Shown one piece after another: positions 12,932 to 23,278 of a DNA stretch of 64,000 nt. Every line of letters starts with the position of its first letter. The stretch's first letter is position 1. Source of the stretch: Amycolatopsis albispora (GTDB taxonomy: Bacteria > Actinomycetota > Actinomycetes > Mycobacteriales > Pseudonocardiaceae); contig NZ_CP015163.1 of assembly GCF_003312875.1 (NCBI RefSeq), forward strand, positions 8,308,001 to 8,372,000, written 5' to 3'. The position numbers were made by a program, and so were the translations under genes. Under the pieces are notes generated by a model, which was not told the origin of the DNA, did no database searches, and saw only the letters and a list, made by a program, of their open reading frames with translations.

Positions 12932-15900
12932 ATGCCCGACGAAGAGAAGCTCGTTGAATACCTGAAGTGGGTCACCGCCGATCTGCACGAGACCCGGCGG
13001 CGCCTCGAGGAGGCGGAGGCCGGCAGGCACGAACCGATCGCGGTGATCGGCATGGCCTGCCGCTTCCCCGGCGGGGTGTCCTCGCCGGAGGACCTGTGGG
13101 CGCTGCTGAGCGAGGGCACCGACGCGATCGGCGGCTTCCCGACCGACCGCGGCTGGGACCTCAGCGTGCTCGCCGGGGACGGCCAGGGCCAGAGCGCCAC
13201 GCTGCAGGGCGGTTTCCTCTACGACGCCGCCGAGTTCGATCCCGGCTTCTTCGGCATCTCACCGCGTGAGGCGCTGGCGATGGACCCGCAGCAGCGGCTC
13301 CTGCTGGAGGTCTCGTGGGAGGCGATCGAGCGCGCGGGCATCGACCCCGTTTCGCTGCGCGGCAGCCGGACCGGCGTGTTCGCCGGCACGAACGGCCAGG
13401 ACTACGGGCACGTGCTGATCGCGTCGCAGGAGGACGTCGAGGGCCACGCCGGCATGGGCACCTCGGCCAGCGTGATCTCCGGGCGGCTGTCCTACACCTT
13501 CGGGCTCGAGGGCCCGGCGGTCACCGTGGACACCGCGTGCTCGTCCTCGCTGGTGGCGATGCACCTGGCCGGGCACGCGCTGCGCAGCGGGGAATGCTCG
13601 CTGGCGCTGGCCGGTGGCGTCACCGTGATGACCACGTCGTCGAACTTCGCCGGGTTCACCCGCCAGGGCGGGCTCGCGCCGGACGGGCGCTGCAAGGCCT
13701 TTTCGGACAGCGCCGACGGGACCGGCTGGTCCGAGGGCATCGGCGTGCTGCTGCTGGAAAAGCTGTCCGACGCGCAGCGCAACGGGCATCCCGTGCTGGC
13801 CGTGGTCCGCGGTTCGGCGGTGAACCAGGACGGCGCCTCCAACGGGCTGTCCGCGCCGAACGGGCCGTCCCAGCGTGCGGTGATCCGGGCCGCGCTCGCC
13901 AGCGCCGGGCTGTCTTCGTCCGATGTGGACGCTGTCGAGGCGCACGGCACCGGGACCACGCTCGGTGACCCGATCGAGGCGCAGGCCCTGCTGGCCACCT
14001 ACGGCCAGGACCGCGAGCGCCCGCTGCTGCTGGGCGCGGTGAAGTCGAACCTGGGCCACACGCAGGCGGCGGCGGGTGTCGCCGGCGTGATCAAGATGGT
14101 GCAGGCGCTGCGGCACGACACGCTGCCGAAAACCCTGCACGTCACCGCGCCTTCGTCCCATGTGGACTGGTCGGCGGGGAAAGTTCGGCTGCTCGACGAG
14201 CCGACGCCGTGGCCGGAGGCTGGTCGCGTGCGGCGTGCGGGGGTGTCGTCGTTCGGGGTCAGCGGCACGAACGCCCACGTGATCCTGGAGCAGGCGCCGC
14301 CCGCCGAGGTGACCACCGAACCGGCGACCGTGCGCACGGACCTGGTGCCACTGCTGATCTCCGGCAAGTCCGAGGCCGCGCTGGACGCCCAGATCTCGCG
14401 CATCCGGGAACTTTCGGACTTCTCCGCGGTTGACGTCGGTTACTCGCTGGCCACCACGCGCTCGCAGTTCGAGCACCGGGCGGTGCTGGTCGGTGACACC
14501 GAACTCGCCAGGGGCACGGCTTCACACCGCTCGCTGGCCGTGTTGTTCACCGGCCAGGGCGCGCAACGGCTGGGCATGGGCCGGGAGCTGTACGACCGGT
14601 TCCCGGTCTTCGCGTCTGCTTTGGACGAAGTGCTGGCGCACCTCGATGTCCGCGAGGTCATGTGGGGCGAGGATGCCGATGCGCTGAACCAGACGGGGAA
14701 CGCGCAGCCCGCGTTGTTCGCCGTCGAGGTGGCGTTGTTCCGGCTGGTGGAGTCGTGGGGCGTCAAGCCGGACTACCTGGCCGGGCATTCGATCGGTGAG
14801 ATCGCCGCCGCGCACGTGGCCGGGGTGCTCAGCCTGGAGGACGCGTGCACGCTGGTCAGCGCCCGCGCCCGCCTGATGCAGGCTCTGCCGACCGGCGGTG
14901 CCATGGTGGCGATCAAGGCCACCGAGGAAGAAGTCACCCCGCTGCTGACCGACACCGTGTCGCTCGCCGCGGTGAATGGGCCGTCCTCGGTGGTGGTGTC
15001 CGGTGACGAAGATGCCCTCGCCGCCATCGCGTCGAAGTTCGAAGGCGAGGGCCGCAAGACGAGCAAGCTCCACGTCTCGCACGCCTTCCACTCACCGCTG
15101 ATGGACCCGATGCTGGACGACTTCCGCGCGGTGGTCTCCGGGCTTTCCTTCGCCGAACCGGAAATCCCGGTGGTGACCAGCGGTGACGTAGCCTCGCCGG
15201 AGTACTGGGTGCAGCACGTCCGTGACGCCGTGCGCTTCGCCGACGCGGTGGGCACCCTGGTCTCGAACGGCGTCGGCGCGTTCCTCGAACTCGGTCCCGA
15301 CGGCGTGCTTTCCGCGCTGGCGCAGGAAAGCCTGGAGGACGCGCCCCGGCCGGTGGCGGTGGTCCCGGCCCTGCGCAAGGACCGGCCCGAGGAGAAGTCG
15401 CTGCTGACCGCGCTGGCCCGCCTGCACGTGAGCGGGGTCCGGCTCGACTGGCCCGCCTATTTCACCGGCATGGGCGCGAAGCGGATCGACCTGCCGACGT
15501 ACGCCTTCCAACACCAGCGCTTCTGGCCGACCGGCGGCGCCCGCCCGGAGACCGGCCCGGCGCAGCTGCCCAGCGGCCGCCCGGAACTGTTCCACCTGGA
15601 CTGGACCCCGGCCTCGGCCGAGCTGACCCCGGCCGGTGGTGCGCGGTGGGCGGTGATCGGCGCGGACGAGTTCGACATGGCGCACAAGATGTACGGCGCG
15701 GGCGAGACGATCACCGCCTACGGGGAGACGCTGACCGGCACGCTGGTCGACGGCGGTCTGGTGCCGGACGTGTTCCTGGTGTCGGTGGCCGGGCGGCTGG
15801 AGGCGGACGGACCGGCGTCGGTGCACGAGCTGACCGGGCGCGTGCTGAACCTGATCCAGGAAAGCCTGGCGGACCAGCGGTTCGCGAACTCGAAGCTGGT

Positions 15901-18106
15901 GTTTGTCACCAGTGGCGCGGTCGCGCTGCCCGGTGAGCAGGTGACCGACGTCGGCGCGGCCGCGGCCTGCGGGCTGGTGCGGTCGGCGCAGTCGGAAAAC
16001 CCCGGGCGCTTCCTGCTGGTCGACCTCGACGACACCGAAACCTCACCGGCGGTGCTGCCCGCGCTGCTGTCCTGGGACGAGCCGCAGGTGGTGCTGCGCA
16101 AGGGAAGCATCCGCGTGGCGCGGCTGGCCAGGCTGGCGGAGGAGAGCCCGGCGCCGCGTGCACTCGACCCCGAGGGCACGGTGCTGCTGACCGGTGGCAC
16201 CGGCGGACTGGGCAAGGTGCTCGCGCGGCACCTGGTCGCCGAGCGCGGGGTGCGGCACCTGGTGCTGGCTTCGCGGGGCGGCCCGCAGTCGCCGGGTGCG
16301 GCCGAGCTGAAGGCGGAGCTGTCCGAGCTGGGCGCGTCGGTGACGGTGGCCGCCTGCGATGTCGCGGATGCGGCGGCCTTGGCGGAAACGCTGGAGTCGA
16401 TCCCGGCCGAGCACCCGCTGACCGCGGTGATCCACGCGGCCGGTGTGCTCGACGACGGCCTGGTCGGCTCGCTCACCCAGGAGCGGCTCGACGCCGTGCT
16501 GCGGCCGAAGGTGGACGCCGCCTGGAACCTGCACGAGGCAACGCGCTCGATGGACCTGCCGGTGTTCGCGCTGTATTCGTCGGTCTCGTCGGTGACCGGC
16601 GCGGTCGGGCAGGGCAACTACGCCGCCGCGAACGCCTTCCTGGACGCGCTGGCCGAGCACCGGCGCGGCCTCGGCCTGGCCGCGACCTCGCTCGCGTGGG
16701 GTCCGTGGGCGCAGGAAAGCGGGATGACCAGCGGGCTGAGCCAGGCCGCGATGGAGCGGATCATGCGCTCCGGCATGCCGCCGCTGACGCCGGACCAGGG
16801 CATGGCACTGTTCGAGGCGGCGATCGCGCGTGACGACGCGTTTGTCGTGCCGATGCACTTCAACGAGGAAGGCCAGCGCTCGCAGGGCGGCGCGGCCCCG
16901 CTGTTCCGCGGCCTGCTCGGGGACCCGGTGCCCGCGGCGGCGGAGAAGGCGTCGGTCACCGTGCTCGACCGGTTGCGCGGCATGGACCCGGCCGGGCAGC
17001 GGGACGCGCTGCAGGAGCTGGTGGTGCAGACCTCGGCGGTGCTGCTGGGGCACAGCGACGCCGGTGAGGTCGACCCGGAACGCGACTTCCTCGAGCTGGG
17101 CTTCGACTCGCTGATCGCGGTGGAACTGCGGAACCAGCTGTCCGAGCTGCTGGGCATGAAGCTGCCGAGTTCGGTGGTGTTCGACAACAAGACGCCGTCG
17201 AAACTGGCGGAGTGGCTGCAAACCGAGCTGCCCGCCGAGCGTTCCTCGGCGGTTTCGGGTGGCGCGCAGCAGCTGGTGGACCCGAACGACACCGTGCAGG
17301 GCCTGTTCATGAAGGCGGTGAACGAGGGCAAGGCGGTCGAAGGGCTGCGGATGCTGAAGTACGTGGCGCAGCTGCGGCCGACCTTCGACACCCCGGCCGA
17401 GCTGGAGGAACTGCCTGCCGCGGTGACGCTGGCGGAAGGCTCGTCGAACCCGCGGCTGATCTGCATCAGCGCGCCGGGCGCGAGCGCCGGGGTGCACATG
17501 TACGCGCGGATCGCCGCGCACCTGCGGGGCAAGCGGCACGTCTCGGCGCTGCCGCTGGTCGGTTTCGCGCCGGGGGAGAGCCTGCCCGCGACCACCGAAG
17601 CCGCGGCGCGCGTGGTCGCGGAGAGCGTGCTGGAGGCCAGCGACGGTGAACCGTTCGTGCTGGTCGGGCACTCGACCGGGGGCACGCTGGCCTACTTCGC
17701 GGCGGCGGTGCTGGAGCAGACCTGGGGCGTGAGCCCGGAGTCGGTGATCCTGCTGGACACGCTCAGCCTGCGCTACGACAGCAACGAGGGCATCAACTTC
17801 GACGCGGTGTCGAACAACTACTTCAACACCATGGATTCGCCGGCGGTGAAGATGAACAGCGCCCGGCTGTCGGCGATGGCGCACTGGTTCATGAAGATGA
17901 CCGACATCGGGCTGCACCCGGAGGCGCCGAAACTGCTCATCCGATGCGCGGTGGAGGTCGACGGCACCGAACTGGAGACGGCGATGACGGAGGTGCCGAT
18001 CCCGACGACCGAGGTCCGCATGATCGAGGCGGACCACATGGCCATGGTGAAGGAGTCGTCCCACCTGACCGCCGACGTCATCGAAGACTGGCTGGCGACC
18101 TTGTAG
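12932..18106 (+). CDS. Terminal PKS: KS-AT-KR-ACP-TE, chain release
   Basis: This 1724-residue protein performs the last extension and releases the product. The N-terminus (about residues 1-30, rich in E, K, R and L) is a coiled-coil docking helix. The KS starts at about 13034, with Cys at 13538. The AT (about 14535-15400) carries GHSIGE and HAFH (15080), so it is malonyl-specific. The KR (about 16170-16900) has [10 protein letters not shown] and an intact tyrosine, so it is B-type and active, giving a C3 hydroxyl. The ACP serine is at 17108. The thioesterase (about 17290-18103) has GHSTGG with Ser at 17672, a catalytic Asp in LLDT (17756) and His in EADHM (18035), so the triad is complete. 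The architecture matches the final subunits of polyene clusters (NysK/AmphK/FscF class). It is 19 bp downstream of its partner PKS and ends at a pair of strong hairpins. Confidence 0.95.
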   Translation: MPDEEKLVEYLKWVTADLHETRRRLEEAEAGRHEPIAVIGMACRFPGGVSSPEDLWALLSEGTDAIGGFPTDRGWDLSVLAGDGQGQSATLQGGFLYDAAEFDPGFFGISPREALAMDPQQRLLLEVSWEAIERAGIDPVSLRGSRTGVFAGTNGQDYGHVLIASQEDVEGHAGMGTSASVISGRLSYTFGLEGPAVTVDTACSSSLVAMHLAGHALRSGECSLALAGGVTVMTTSSNFAGFTRQGGLAPDGRCKAFSDSADGTGWSEGIGVLLLEKLSDAQRNGHPVLAVVRGSAVNQDGASNGLSAPNGPSQRAVIRAALASAGLSSSDVDAVEAHGTGTTLGDPIEAQALLATYGQDRERPLLLGAVKSNLGHTQAAAGVAGVIKMVQALRHDTLPKTLHVTAPSSHVDWSAGKVRLLDEPTPWPEAGRVRRAGVSSFGVSGTNAHVILEQAPPAEVTTEPATVRTDLVPLLISGKSEAALDAQISRIRELSDFSAVDVGYSLATTRSQFEHRAVLVGDTELARGTASHRSLAVLFTGQGAQRLGMGRELYDRFPVFASALDEVLAHLDVREVMWGEDADALNQTGNAQPALFAVEVALFRLVESWGVKPDYLAGHSIGEIAAAHVAGVLSLEDACTLVSARARLMQALPTGGAMVAIKATEEEVTPLLTDTVSLAAVNGPSSVVVSGDEDALAAIASKFEGEGRKTSKLHVSHAFHSPLMDPMLDDFRAVVSGLSFAEPEIPVVTSGDVASPEYWVQHVRDAVRFADAVGTLVSNGVGAFLELGPDGVLSALAQESLEDAPRPVAVVPALRKDRPEEKSLLTALARLHVSGVRLDWPAYFTGMGAKRIDLPTYAFQHQRFWPTGGARPETGPAQLPSGRPELFHLDWTPASAELTPAGGARWAVIGADEFDMAHKMYGAGETITAYGETLTGTLVDGGLVPDVFLVSVAGRLEADGPASVHELTGRVLNLIQESLADQRFANSKLVFVTSGAVALPGEQVTDVGAAAACGLVRSAQSENPGRFLLVDLDDTETSPAVLPALLSWDEPQVVLRKGSIRVARLARLAEESPAPRALDPEGTVLLTGGTGGLGKVLARHLVAERGVRHLVLASRGGPQSPGAAELKAELSELGASVTVAACDVADAAALAETLESIPAEHPLTAVIHAAGVLDDGLVGSLTQERLDAVLRPKVDAAWNLHEATRSMDLPVFALYSSVSSVTGAVGQGNYAAANAFLDALAEHRRGLGLAATSLAWGPWAQESGMTSGLSQAAMERIMRSGMPPLTPDQGMALFEAAIARDDAFVVPMHFNEEGQRSQGGAAPLFRGLLGDPVPAAAEKASVTVLDRLRGMDPAGQRDALQELVVQTSAVLLGHSDAGEVDPERDFLELGFDSLIAVELRNQLSELLGMKLPSSVVFDNKTPSKLAEWLQTELPAERSSAVSGGAQQLVDPNDTVQGLFMKAVNEGKAVEGLRMLKYVAQLRPTFDTPAELEELPAAVTLAEGSSNPRLICISAPGASAGVHMYARIAAHLRGKRHVSALPLVGFAPGESLPATTEAAARVVAESVLEASDGEPFVLVGHSTGGTLAYFAAAVLEQTWGVSPESVILLDTLSLRYDSNEGINFDAVSNNYFNTMDSPAVKMNSARLSAMAHWFMKMTDIGLHPEAPKLLIRCAVEVDGTELETAMTEVPIPTTEVRMIEADHMAMVKESSHLTADVIEDWLATL

Positions 18107-18114
18107 GGTCTGGA

Positions 18115-18163
18115 CACGAATGTGGCTTTCGGAGCGGATTTCGCCCCGAAAGCCACATTCGTG
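18115..18163. terminator. 18-bp perfect hairpin, first of two between convergent genes
   Basis: Arms at 18115-18132 and 18146-18163 pair perfectly around a 13-nt loop. The arms contain GAATGTGGCTTTC and its complement. It starts nine bases after the stop codon of the TE-bearing PKS. The stem lacks a clear T-tract. Termination or 3'-end protection is inferred from its position between convergent genes. Confidence 0.7.
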
Positions 18164-18223
18164 TTCTCGGTGGTGGGTCGCACCGAACCGACTTGCGCCA
18201 CCCCCGGCCGCGGCGGCCCCGAT

Positions 18224-18276
18224 GTCACGAATGTGGCTTTCGAGAAGCCAAACGTCTCGAAAGCCACATTCGTGAC
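18224..18276. terminator. 22-bp perfect hairpin, second of two between convergent genes
   Basis: Arms at 18224-18245 and 18255-18276 pair without mismatch around a 9-nt loop and carry the same GAATGTGGCTTTC core. It lies just past the stop of the minus-strand P450 (18295), so the pair could serve as a bidirectional terminator. The rest of 18107-18294 holds nothing else I can identify. Confidence 0.7.
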
Positions 18277-18294
18277 ACTTGCCTGGTGCGGCGA

Positions 18295-19488
18295 TTACCA
18301 GGTGACGGGGAGGCCGCCGAGGCCGTCCGCCAGGCCGCCCCCGCGCATTTGCAGTTCTTCGACCGGGACCGCCAGCCGCAGTCCGGGCAGGCGCGTGAAC
18401 AGCGCCGAGTAGGCCACCTGCAGCTGCACCCGCGCCAGCGGCGCGCCGATGCAGTGCCAGATGCCGTGCGCGAAGGTCAGGTGCGCGTTCGGCGTGCGTG
18501 TCACGTCGAAGCGTGACGGGTCGTCGAAGGCCTGGCTGTCGAAGTTCGCCAGGGTGAAGTCGATCAGCACCAGGTCGCCGGCGCGGATGGTGACCCCGCC
18601 GACCTCGATGTCCTCGCTGGCATACCGCGGCAGCGCCGAGCCACCGGCCTTCGCCGCGCGCAGGACCTCTTCGACGGCGGTGGCCAGCTTGCCCTGGTCG
18701 GACAGCGCCGCGTCGCGCTGGTCCGGGTTCGCCGACAGCAGCGCGACCCCGAGGTCGATGTGCGACGCGACGCTCTCCAGCCCGGCGAACAAAAGGTTCG
18801 CCGCGATCGGGCCCACCTGCTCGTCGGTGGCGCCGTTCTGCACCATCCGCGAAATGACGTCCTCACCGGGATTCTCCCGCTTGCGCGCGCCGAGTTCCGC
18901 GGCATAGGCGAAGATCGCGCCCATCCCGCCCTCGGCGCCGTCCCGGTCGTCCACGCCGCCCATCTGCTGCAGCGGCTCCAGGATCCGGTCGCGTTCCTCC
19001 AGCGGCACGCCGATCAGCTCGCACAGCACCAGCAGCGCGAACGGGAAGGAAAATCCCCCGTGCAGGTCCGCCGGTGGGCCCGACTCGACAAAAGAATCCA
19101 ATGTGGACGCCGCGATCTCTTCGACCCGCGGCTTCAGGTTGAGCACGCGGCGGGCGGTGAAGTTGGGTGCCAGCCACGCCCGCGCCTGCTTGTGCGCGTC
19201 ACGCGCCGCTTCGTGGTCCGGGATGATCAGCATGTCCAGCAACGGGTTGTCCACGTACCGCGGCGCCGACGCCGGGTCCAGGTGCGAACGCCCGATGCGC
19301 TCGTCCATCAGCAGCTGCTTGACCTCGGCGTAACGCGTCACCAGCCACGCCTCGTCCCCGGCGGGCGTGCGCACGCGGCAGATCGGCGCCTGCTCCTGCA
19401 ATTCCTGAAGCAGGGTGCTCGGCCGCAGCCGCAGCAGGCCTTCCCGCTCCGTCGCCAGCGACGGCAGCTCGTCCTGCGAAGTTGTCAT
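18295..19488 (-). CDS. Cytochrome P450, CYP161-like (NysL/AmphL/PimD type) macrolide oxidase
   Basis: This soluble bacterial P450 has 397 residues, normal family length. The heme-binding loop is FAHGIWHCIGAPLA with Cys346; the I-helix is AGLES (235-239) and the K-helix ExxR is E274-R277. The start is the ATG at 19488, preceded by TAGGAGA, which overlaps the stop codon of the upstream P450 gene with 7 nt spacing; longer in-frame starts would run into that gene. It is the last gene of the glycosyltransferase-aminotransferase-P450-P450 operon. From memory of the families, GIWHCIGAPLA and the position resemble the late-acting polyol hydroxylase or epoxidase of polyene clusters. The assignment to CYP161 rather than another CYP family is inference, and the oxidised carbon cannot be read. 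No ferredoxin gene sits beside it. Confidence 0.85.
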   Translation of the reverse strand: MTTSQDELPSLATEREGLLRLRPSTLLQELQEQAPICRVRTPAGDEAWLVTRYAEVKQLLMDERIGRSHLDPASAPRYVDNPLLDMLIIPDHEAARDAHKQARAWLAPNFTARRVLNLKPRVEEIAASTLDSFVESGPPADLHGGFSFPFALLVLCELIGVPLEERDRILEPLQQMGGVDDRDGAEGGMGAIFAYAAELGARKRENPGEDVISRMVQNGATDEQVGPIAANLLFAGLESVASHIDLGVALLSANPDQRDAALSDQGKLATAVEEVLRAAKAGGSALPRYASEDIEVGGVTIRAGDLVLIDFTLANFDSQAFDDPSRFDVTRTPNAHLTFAHGIWHCIGAPLARVQLQVAYSALFTRLPGLRLAVPVEELQMRGGGLADGLGGLPVTW

Positions 19489-19499
19489 TCCCCAGTCTC

Positions 19500-20675
19500 C
19501 TACCAGCAAACGGGCAGGGCATGCAGCCCGAACAGCACACCGTCGTATTTGTAGGGCAGGCCTTCGGGAGCCTCGGCCACCTTGAGCGCCGGCACGCGCT
19601 CGAACAGCTTGCGGTAGGCCACGTCCATCTCCACCCGGACCAGGTTCTGGCCAAGGCACTGGTGCACCCCGTAACCGAAGGCCACGTGGTGCTGCGCCGA
19701 CCGGCCGGGGTCGAACTCGCCCGGCCGCTCGAACATCGTCTCGTCGTGGTTGGCCCCGGCGACCAGCGGCACGATGCCCTCACCGGCCCTGATCAGCTGA
19801 CCACCGATCTCCACGTCCTCCACCGCCACGCGCAGCGCCACCATGTCGGCCACCGAGTAGTAGCGCAGCAGTTCCTCGACCACCCGCTCGTCGCCGATCC
19901 ACTGTGGATTGTCGATCAGCGTCATCGCGCCGAGCGCGATGTTGTTCGCGGTGGTTTCGTGCCCGGCGATCAGCAGCAGCATCGCGACCCCGGAGATCTC
20001 CGCCGGGTCGAGCGTGCCCGCCGAGACCAGCCTGCTGATCAGGTCGTCGCCGGGGCGCTTCGTCCGCAGCGAAATGAGCCGGTTGAGGTAACGCAGGATC
20101 TGCTGGCTGGCGTCGTCGCGCTCTTCGTCGCTGGAGCTGATGGTGACCAGGATCTGCGTCTTCGACTCGAAGAAGTCGCGGTCCACTTTGGGCACCCCGA
20201 GCAGCGACGAGATCACCAGCGACGGCACCGGCAGCGCGAAGTCGGCCACCAGGTCGGCCGAGTTCCCCTTGGCCAGCATGCGGTCCAGCACACCGTCGAC
20301 AATGGACTCAACCGCCTCGCGCATCTCCTTGATGCGGCGCACGGTGAACTCCGGGATCAGCGCCTTGCGGAACCGGGTGTGCTCCGGCGGGTCGAGCGAG
20401 ACGAACCAGCCGGGCACTTCGTGCGCCGACGGCGCGCCGCCGGTCCGGCCGGGCCGGGGAAAGCCCTCGCGCGACGGGTTGGAGCTGATCTTCGGCTCGG
20501 TCAGGACCTTGCGCACGTCCTCGTGCCTGGTCACCAGCCAGACCGAGCCACCGGTCGGCAGCGAGGCCTTGACCAGCCCGTCCAGCTTCCGGAACTGCGC
20601 GTACTCGTTGGGCGGGAACGGCTGCCCCGGCCGCCGCAGCATGAACGGGACCAGCGGCTGTTCGACACTCGACAT
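19500..20675 (-). CDS. Cytochrome P450, CYP105-like (NysN/AmphN/FscP type)
   Basis: This P450 has 391 residues. The heme loop is FGYGVHQCLGQNLVR with Cys340, the I-helix is AGHET (238-242 region) and the ExxR is E268-R271. FGYGVHQCLGQ is typical of the CYP105 family. In polyene clusters the CYP105H members oxidise a macrolactone methyl branch to a carboxyl; here that role is inferred from the neighbours. I chose the ATG at 20675 because GGGGAAG lies 7 nt upstream. A GTG at 20681 would give a 4-bp overlap with the upstream stop but has poor spacing. The gene follows the aminotransferase with 2 nt between, and precedes the second P450 by 11 nt. The dedicated ferredoxin that usually sits between such P450s (NysM type) is missing here. 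Confidence 0.85.
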   Translation of the reverse strand: MSSVEQPLVPFMLRRPGQPFPPNEYAQFRKLDGLVKASLPTGGSVWLVTRHEDVRKVLTEPKISSNPSREGFPRPGRTGGAPSAHEVPGWFVSLDPPEHTRFRKALIPEFTVRRIKEMREAVESIVDGVLDRMLAKGNSADLVADFALPVPSLVISSLLGVPKVDRDFFESKTQILVTISSSDEERDDASQQILRYLNRLISLRTKRPGDDLISRLVSAGTLDPAEISGVAMLLLIAGHETTANNIALGAMTLIDNPQWIGDERVVEELLRYYSVADMVALRVAVEDVEIGGQLIRAGEGIVPLVAGANHDETMFERPGEFDPGRSAQHHVAFGYGVHQCLGQNLVRVEMDVAYRKLFERVPALKVAEAPEGLPYKYDGVLFGLHALPVCW

Positions 20676-20677
20676 GG

Positions 20678-21736
20678 TCACTCTTCCCCGTAGAACCCGC
20701 GGATCTTCCCGATGATGAAGTCCTGGTCCGGCTCGGTCAGTTGGGTGTAGGTCGGCAGGTACAGGCCGGTCTCGGCGAAGCGGTTGGCGTTCAGCTTCTC
20801 CCAGCCGTCGGCGAGATAACCCGGCTGGCGGCTCATCGGCTTGAAGAAGTACCGCGTCTCGATGCCCTCTTCGGCGAGGTACGCCATCAGCTCGTCGCGC
20901 CGGTCCGCCAGCAGGTCGTACATCCACAGCACGTCACGCGGCGGCATCAGCGTGATGCCGCTGATGCCCTCCAGCCCGGCGGTGTAGTGCTTGTCGATCG
21001 CGGCGCGCCGTTCGAGGATCTCGTCCAGCCGCTCCACCTGCGCCAGCGCGACGGCGGCCTGGAGATTGGTGAGGCGGAAGTTGTAGGCCAGCTTCTTGTG
21101 CAGGAAGTTGTGCTCCTTGCTGAACGCCATGCCGCGCAGGTGCGCGATCTGGTCGGCCAGCCGGTGGTCACCGGTCAGGCAGATGCCGCCCTCACCGGAG
21201 GTGATGATCTTGTTCGCGAACAGCGAGTAGCAGGCGATGTCACCGACCGGCTTCACGCCGTGTGCCTCGGCGGAGTCCTCGACCACCCGCAGGCCGTACT
21301 CGAACGCGATGGCCATGATCGCGTCCATGTCGCAGCGCCTGCCGTAGACGTGCACCGGCATGATCACCTTGGTGCGCGGGGTGACCTTGGCTTCGATCAG
21401 CGCCGGGTCCATGTTCAGGTCGTCACCGCAGTCGACAAAAACCGGGGTGGCGCCCAGATAGGTGACCGCCCACGCGCTGGCGATCATGGTGAACTCCGGC
21501 ACCAGCACCTCGTCGCCGGGGCCGACCCCGAGCGCGCGCAGCGCGAGCGTCAGCGCGGTGGTGCCGGACGAGCAGGCCACCCCGCGGGCGACCCCGTTGT
21601 AGGCGGCGAACGCCTCTTCGAACTGCCGGACGTACGGGCCCTGCGAGGAGATCCAGTTGCCGGTGACCGCCTTGGTCACGTACTCCAGCTCACGACCTTC
21701 CAGCCAGGGCTGGGAAACCGGGTACTTGTAGCCCAT
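20678..21736 (-). CDS. PLP-dependent nucleotide-sugar aminotransferase (mycosamine type, NysDII/AmphDII-like)
   Basis: This 352-residue DegT/DnrJ/EryC1-family aminotransferase probably installs the 3-amino group of a GDP-deoxysugar to make mycosamine or a related amino sugar. The PLP lysine is K176 (SLFANK) and the cofactor-binding aspartate is D154 (VVEDSAEAHG); CSSGTTALTLAL (55-66) is the phosphate-binding region. Length and overall sequence match the 352-residue NysDII/AmphDII group as I remember them. AHBA synthases of this fold have different N-terminal and active-site sequences, so I reject that role. Translation follows the glycosyltransferase after 7 nt and runs directly into the CYP105-like gene, so one operon makes and attaches the sugar. 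GDP-mannose 4,6-dehydratase, also needed for mycosamine, is not in the window. Confidence 0.88.
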   Translation of the reverse strand: MGYKYPVSQPWLEGRELEYVTKAVTGNWISSQGPYVRQFEEAFAAYNGVARGVACSSGTTALTLALRALGVGPGDEVLVPEFTMIASAWAVTYLGATPVFVDCGDDLNMDPALIEAKVTPRTKVIMPVHVYGRRCDMDAIMAIAFEYGLRVVEDSAEAHGVKPVGDIACYSLFANKIITSGEGGICLTGDHRLADQIAHLRGMAFSKEHNFLHKKLAYNFRLTNLQAAVALAQVERLDEILERRAAIDKHYTAGLEGISGITLMPPRDVLWMYDLLADRRDELMAYLAEEGIETRYFFKPMSRQPGYLADGWEKLNANRFAETGLYLPTYTQLTEPDQDFIIGKIRGFYGEE

Positions 21737-21743
21737 CGTCGGT

Positions 21744-23150
21744 TCAGTCCTTCGCCATCGCCGGGAGGCCGAGGATCAGGTCGGCGGCCTTCTCGCGGCC
21801 GCCCGCTTCGCGCTGCAACCGGGAAAGCCGCTCGGCGCGCGTGCGGAAGGAGCTGTCGCCCAGCACCCTCGTCAGCTTGTCCACCACGTCGCCGACGTCC
21901 ATGTCCCGCGGCCGGTCCAGGGTCAGGCTGATGCCGAAGGACTCGCCGCGCACGGCCTGGTCGTAGCAGTCCACCCACAGCGGCCGCATCACCTGCGGCT
22001 TTCCGAAGTAGACACCTTCGTTGTAGGCGTTGCCGCCGCCGTGTGAGAAGAACAGCTTCACGTTCGGGTGCGCGAGCACGTCGAGCTGCGACGGTACCCA
22101 GTTCTCGATCCGCAGGTTGCCGGGCAACTGGTCGGCGGGCGGCAGCCACTTCTGCTGCTCCGCGGGTAGTTTCCAGAGCACCTGGTGCCGGCCGTCGAGC
22201 CGTCTCGCCACCTCGACCAGGGCACCGACCTGCTCGGCGGTGAGCCGGGTGATGGTGCCGAAGCCCATGTAGATCACCGAATCCTGGGCCGACAACCAGT
22301 CCGCCAGCTCGGTGTCGTCGGATTCCGGCAGCGGTGGCACCATCGCGCCGACCGCGCGCACCTTCTCCGGCAGCTCGAACGGGTAGTCCAGTTCGGGAAT
22401 GGTGTTGCACAGCACCAGTTCCGACTTCTCCACGCGGGCGAACTGGCCGAACGCCTCCGGCGCGATGCCGAGTTCTTCGCGGACCTTGGCGTCTTCGGCT
22501 TGGCGTGCCTTCATGTCTTTCGACATCGCCATGGTCAGCGTGCGCCAGCCGAACAGCTTGTTCCGCACGCGCTGCGCGAACGTGCCGTTGAACGGCAGGC
22601 CGGAATGCGGGATCGGGAAGCCCTTGGGGGTGTAGGACTTCCCGATCGGCACGTACGAGGTGAGCACGTTGCTCGGCACGAACGGCACGCTCAGCACGTA
22701 CGGGATCCGCTTGGTGATGGCCAGTTCGATGCCGAAGCGGCACATGCTCTCGACCACCAGCAGCGCCGGGTCGATCTTCTCCACGGCCTCTTCGAGCTTG
22801 CGGTACTTCGGCACGCGCAGCCGCGGCTTGTCGGTCTGCTCGATGACCGCGCGGCGCGCCTTGAACTTCGACTTCTGGGTGACCAGGCGGTAGGTCTCGT
22901 CGTCCCAGGTGGTCGAGGACAGTTCGGGGATCGGGTCGCCGAGCGAGAAGAATTCGACCGGAGAGCCCGCGTTCAGGCCCTCGACGGCCGACCGGCGGTT
23001 CTCGTCGGTGGCGAACCAGAGGTTCGGGACGCCGCGCCGGGAAAGCTCCTCGGCCAGCACGAGCATCGGGTTCAGCAGTCCGCTTTCGGAGTAGCTGACA
23101 AACAGGATGGGGCGCTGACTTGGCTTCTCGGACGCCATGACCGGGAGCAT
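21744..23150 (-). CDS. Macrolide glycosyltransferase (mycosaminyltransferase type, NysDI/AmphDI-like)
   Basis: This GT1-family (GT-B fold) enzyme has 468 residues and should transfer an amino sugar to the aglycone. The N-terminus PILFVSYSESGLLNP (14-28) is the acceptor-side motif I recall from polyene glycosyltransferases. The C-terminal donor site has WVPSQ (351-355), the His of LAHPNV (361), SHGGGN (369-374) and E378. It is the first gene of the minus-strand tailoring operon, 7 nt ahead of the sugar aminotransferase, and diverges from the LAL regulator. Start: ATG 23150 (ATG 23138 is an alternative; neither has a strong ribosome binding site). A 16-bp PimM-like box lies just upstream at 23192-23207. 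Sugar identity and attachment site are inferred from family and neighbours. Confidence 0.88.
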   Translation of the reverse strand: MLPVMASEKPSQRPILFVSYSESGLLNPMLVLAEELSRRGVPNLWFATDENRRSAVEGLNAGSPVEFFSLGDPIPELSSTTWDDETYRLVTQKSKFKARRAVIEQTDKPRLRVPKYRKLEEAVEKIDPALLVVESMCRFGIELAITKRIPYVLSVPFVPSNVLTSYVPIGKSYTPKGFPIPHSGLPFNGTFAQRVRNKLFGWRTLTMAMSKDMKARQAEDAKVREELGIAPEAFGQFARVEKSELVLCNTIPELDYPFELPEKVRAVGAMVPPLPESDDTELADWLSAQDSVIYMGFGTITRLTAEQVGALVEVARRLDGRHQVLWKLPAEQQKWLPPADQLPGNLRIENWVPSQLDVLAHPNVKLFFSHGGGNAYNEGVYFGKPQVMRPLWVDCYDQAVRGESFGISLTLDRPRDMDVGDVVDKLTRVLGDSSFRTRAERLSRLQREAGGREKAADLILGLPAMAKD

Positions 23151-23191
23151 GACGCACCGCCGGAGCCGTTGTCCTGGGGCTCACGGCAACT

Positions 23192-23207
23192 CGAGGAAAA
23201 CCCCTAG
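23192..23207. promoter_or_regulatory. Candidate PAS-LuxR (PimM-type) operator between glycosyltransferase and LAL regulator
   Basis: Sixteen bases starting CGAGG and ending CCCCTAG match the palindromic PimM consensus CTVGGGAWWTCCCBAG at 13 of 16 positions by my count. The site lies in the 128-bp divergent region, 42 bp before the glycosyltransferase ATG and 71 bp before the regulator ATG. An overlapping inverted repeat (ACCCC at 23200-23204, GGGGT at 23213-23217) could be a separate operator. The consensus is from established pimaricin work; binding here is inference. Confidence 0.4.
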
Positions 23208-23264
23208 TACCGGGGGTGTGCAGGGAGAATACATGATTCAGTGCAGTTGGCGGAGTACTGACAC

Positions 23265-23270
23265 GAGGAG
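23265..23270 (+). promoter_or_regulatory. Ribosome binding site that decides the LAL regulator start
   Basis: GAGGAG lies 8 nt before the ATG at 23279. A GTG at 23270 overlaps this site and is therefore unlikely to be the start. Confidence 0.65.
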
Positions 23271-23278
23271 TGCGCGGT

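Noticed and set aside
18122..18412. Small plus-strand frame running through the 18115-18276 hairpins (also 26053-26772 through the second pair)
   Set aside because: They overlap palindromes and convergent genes, with no ribosome binding site and no family resemblance.
20678..21736. Aminotransferase as AHBA synthase, which would make this an ansamycin cluster
   Set aside because: Sequence and length fit the mycosamine 3-aminotransferase group and it sits beside a matching glycosyltransferase. A TE rather than an amide synthase ends the PKS.
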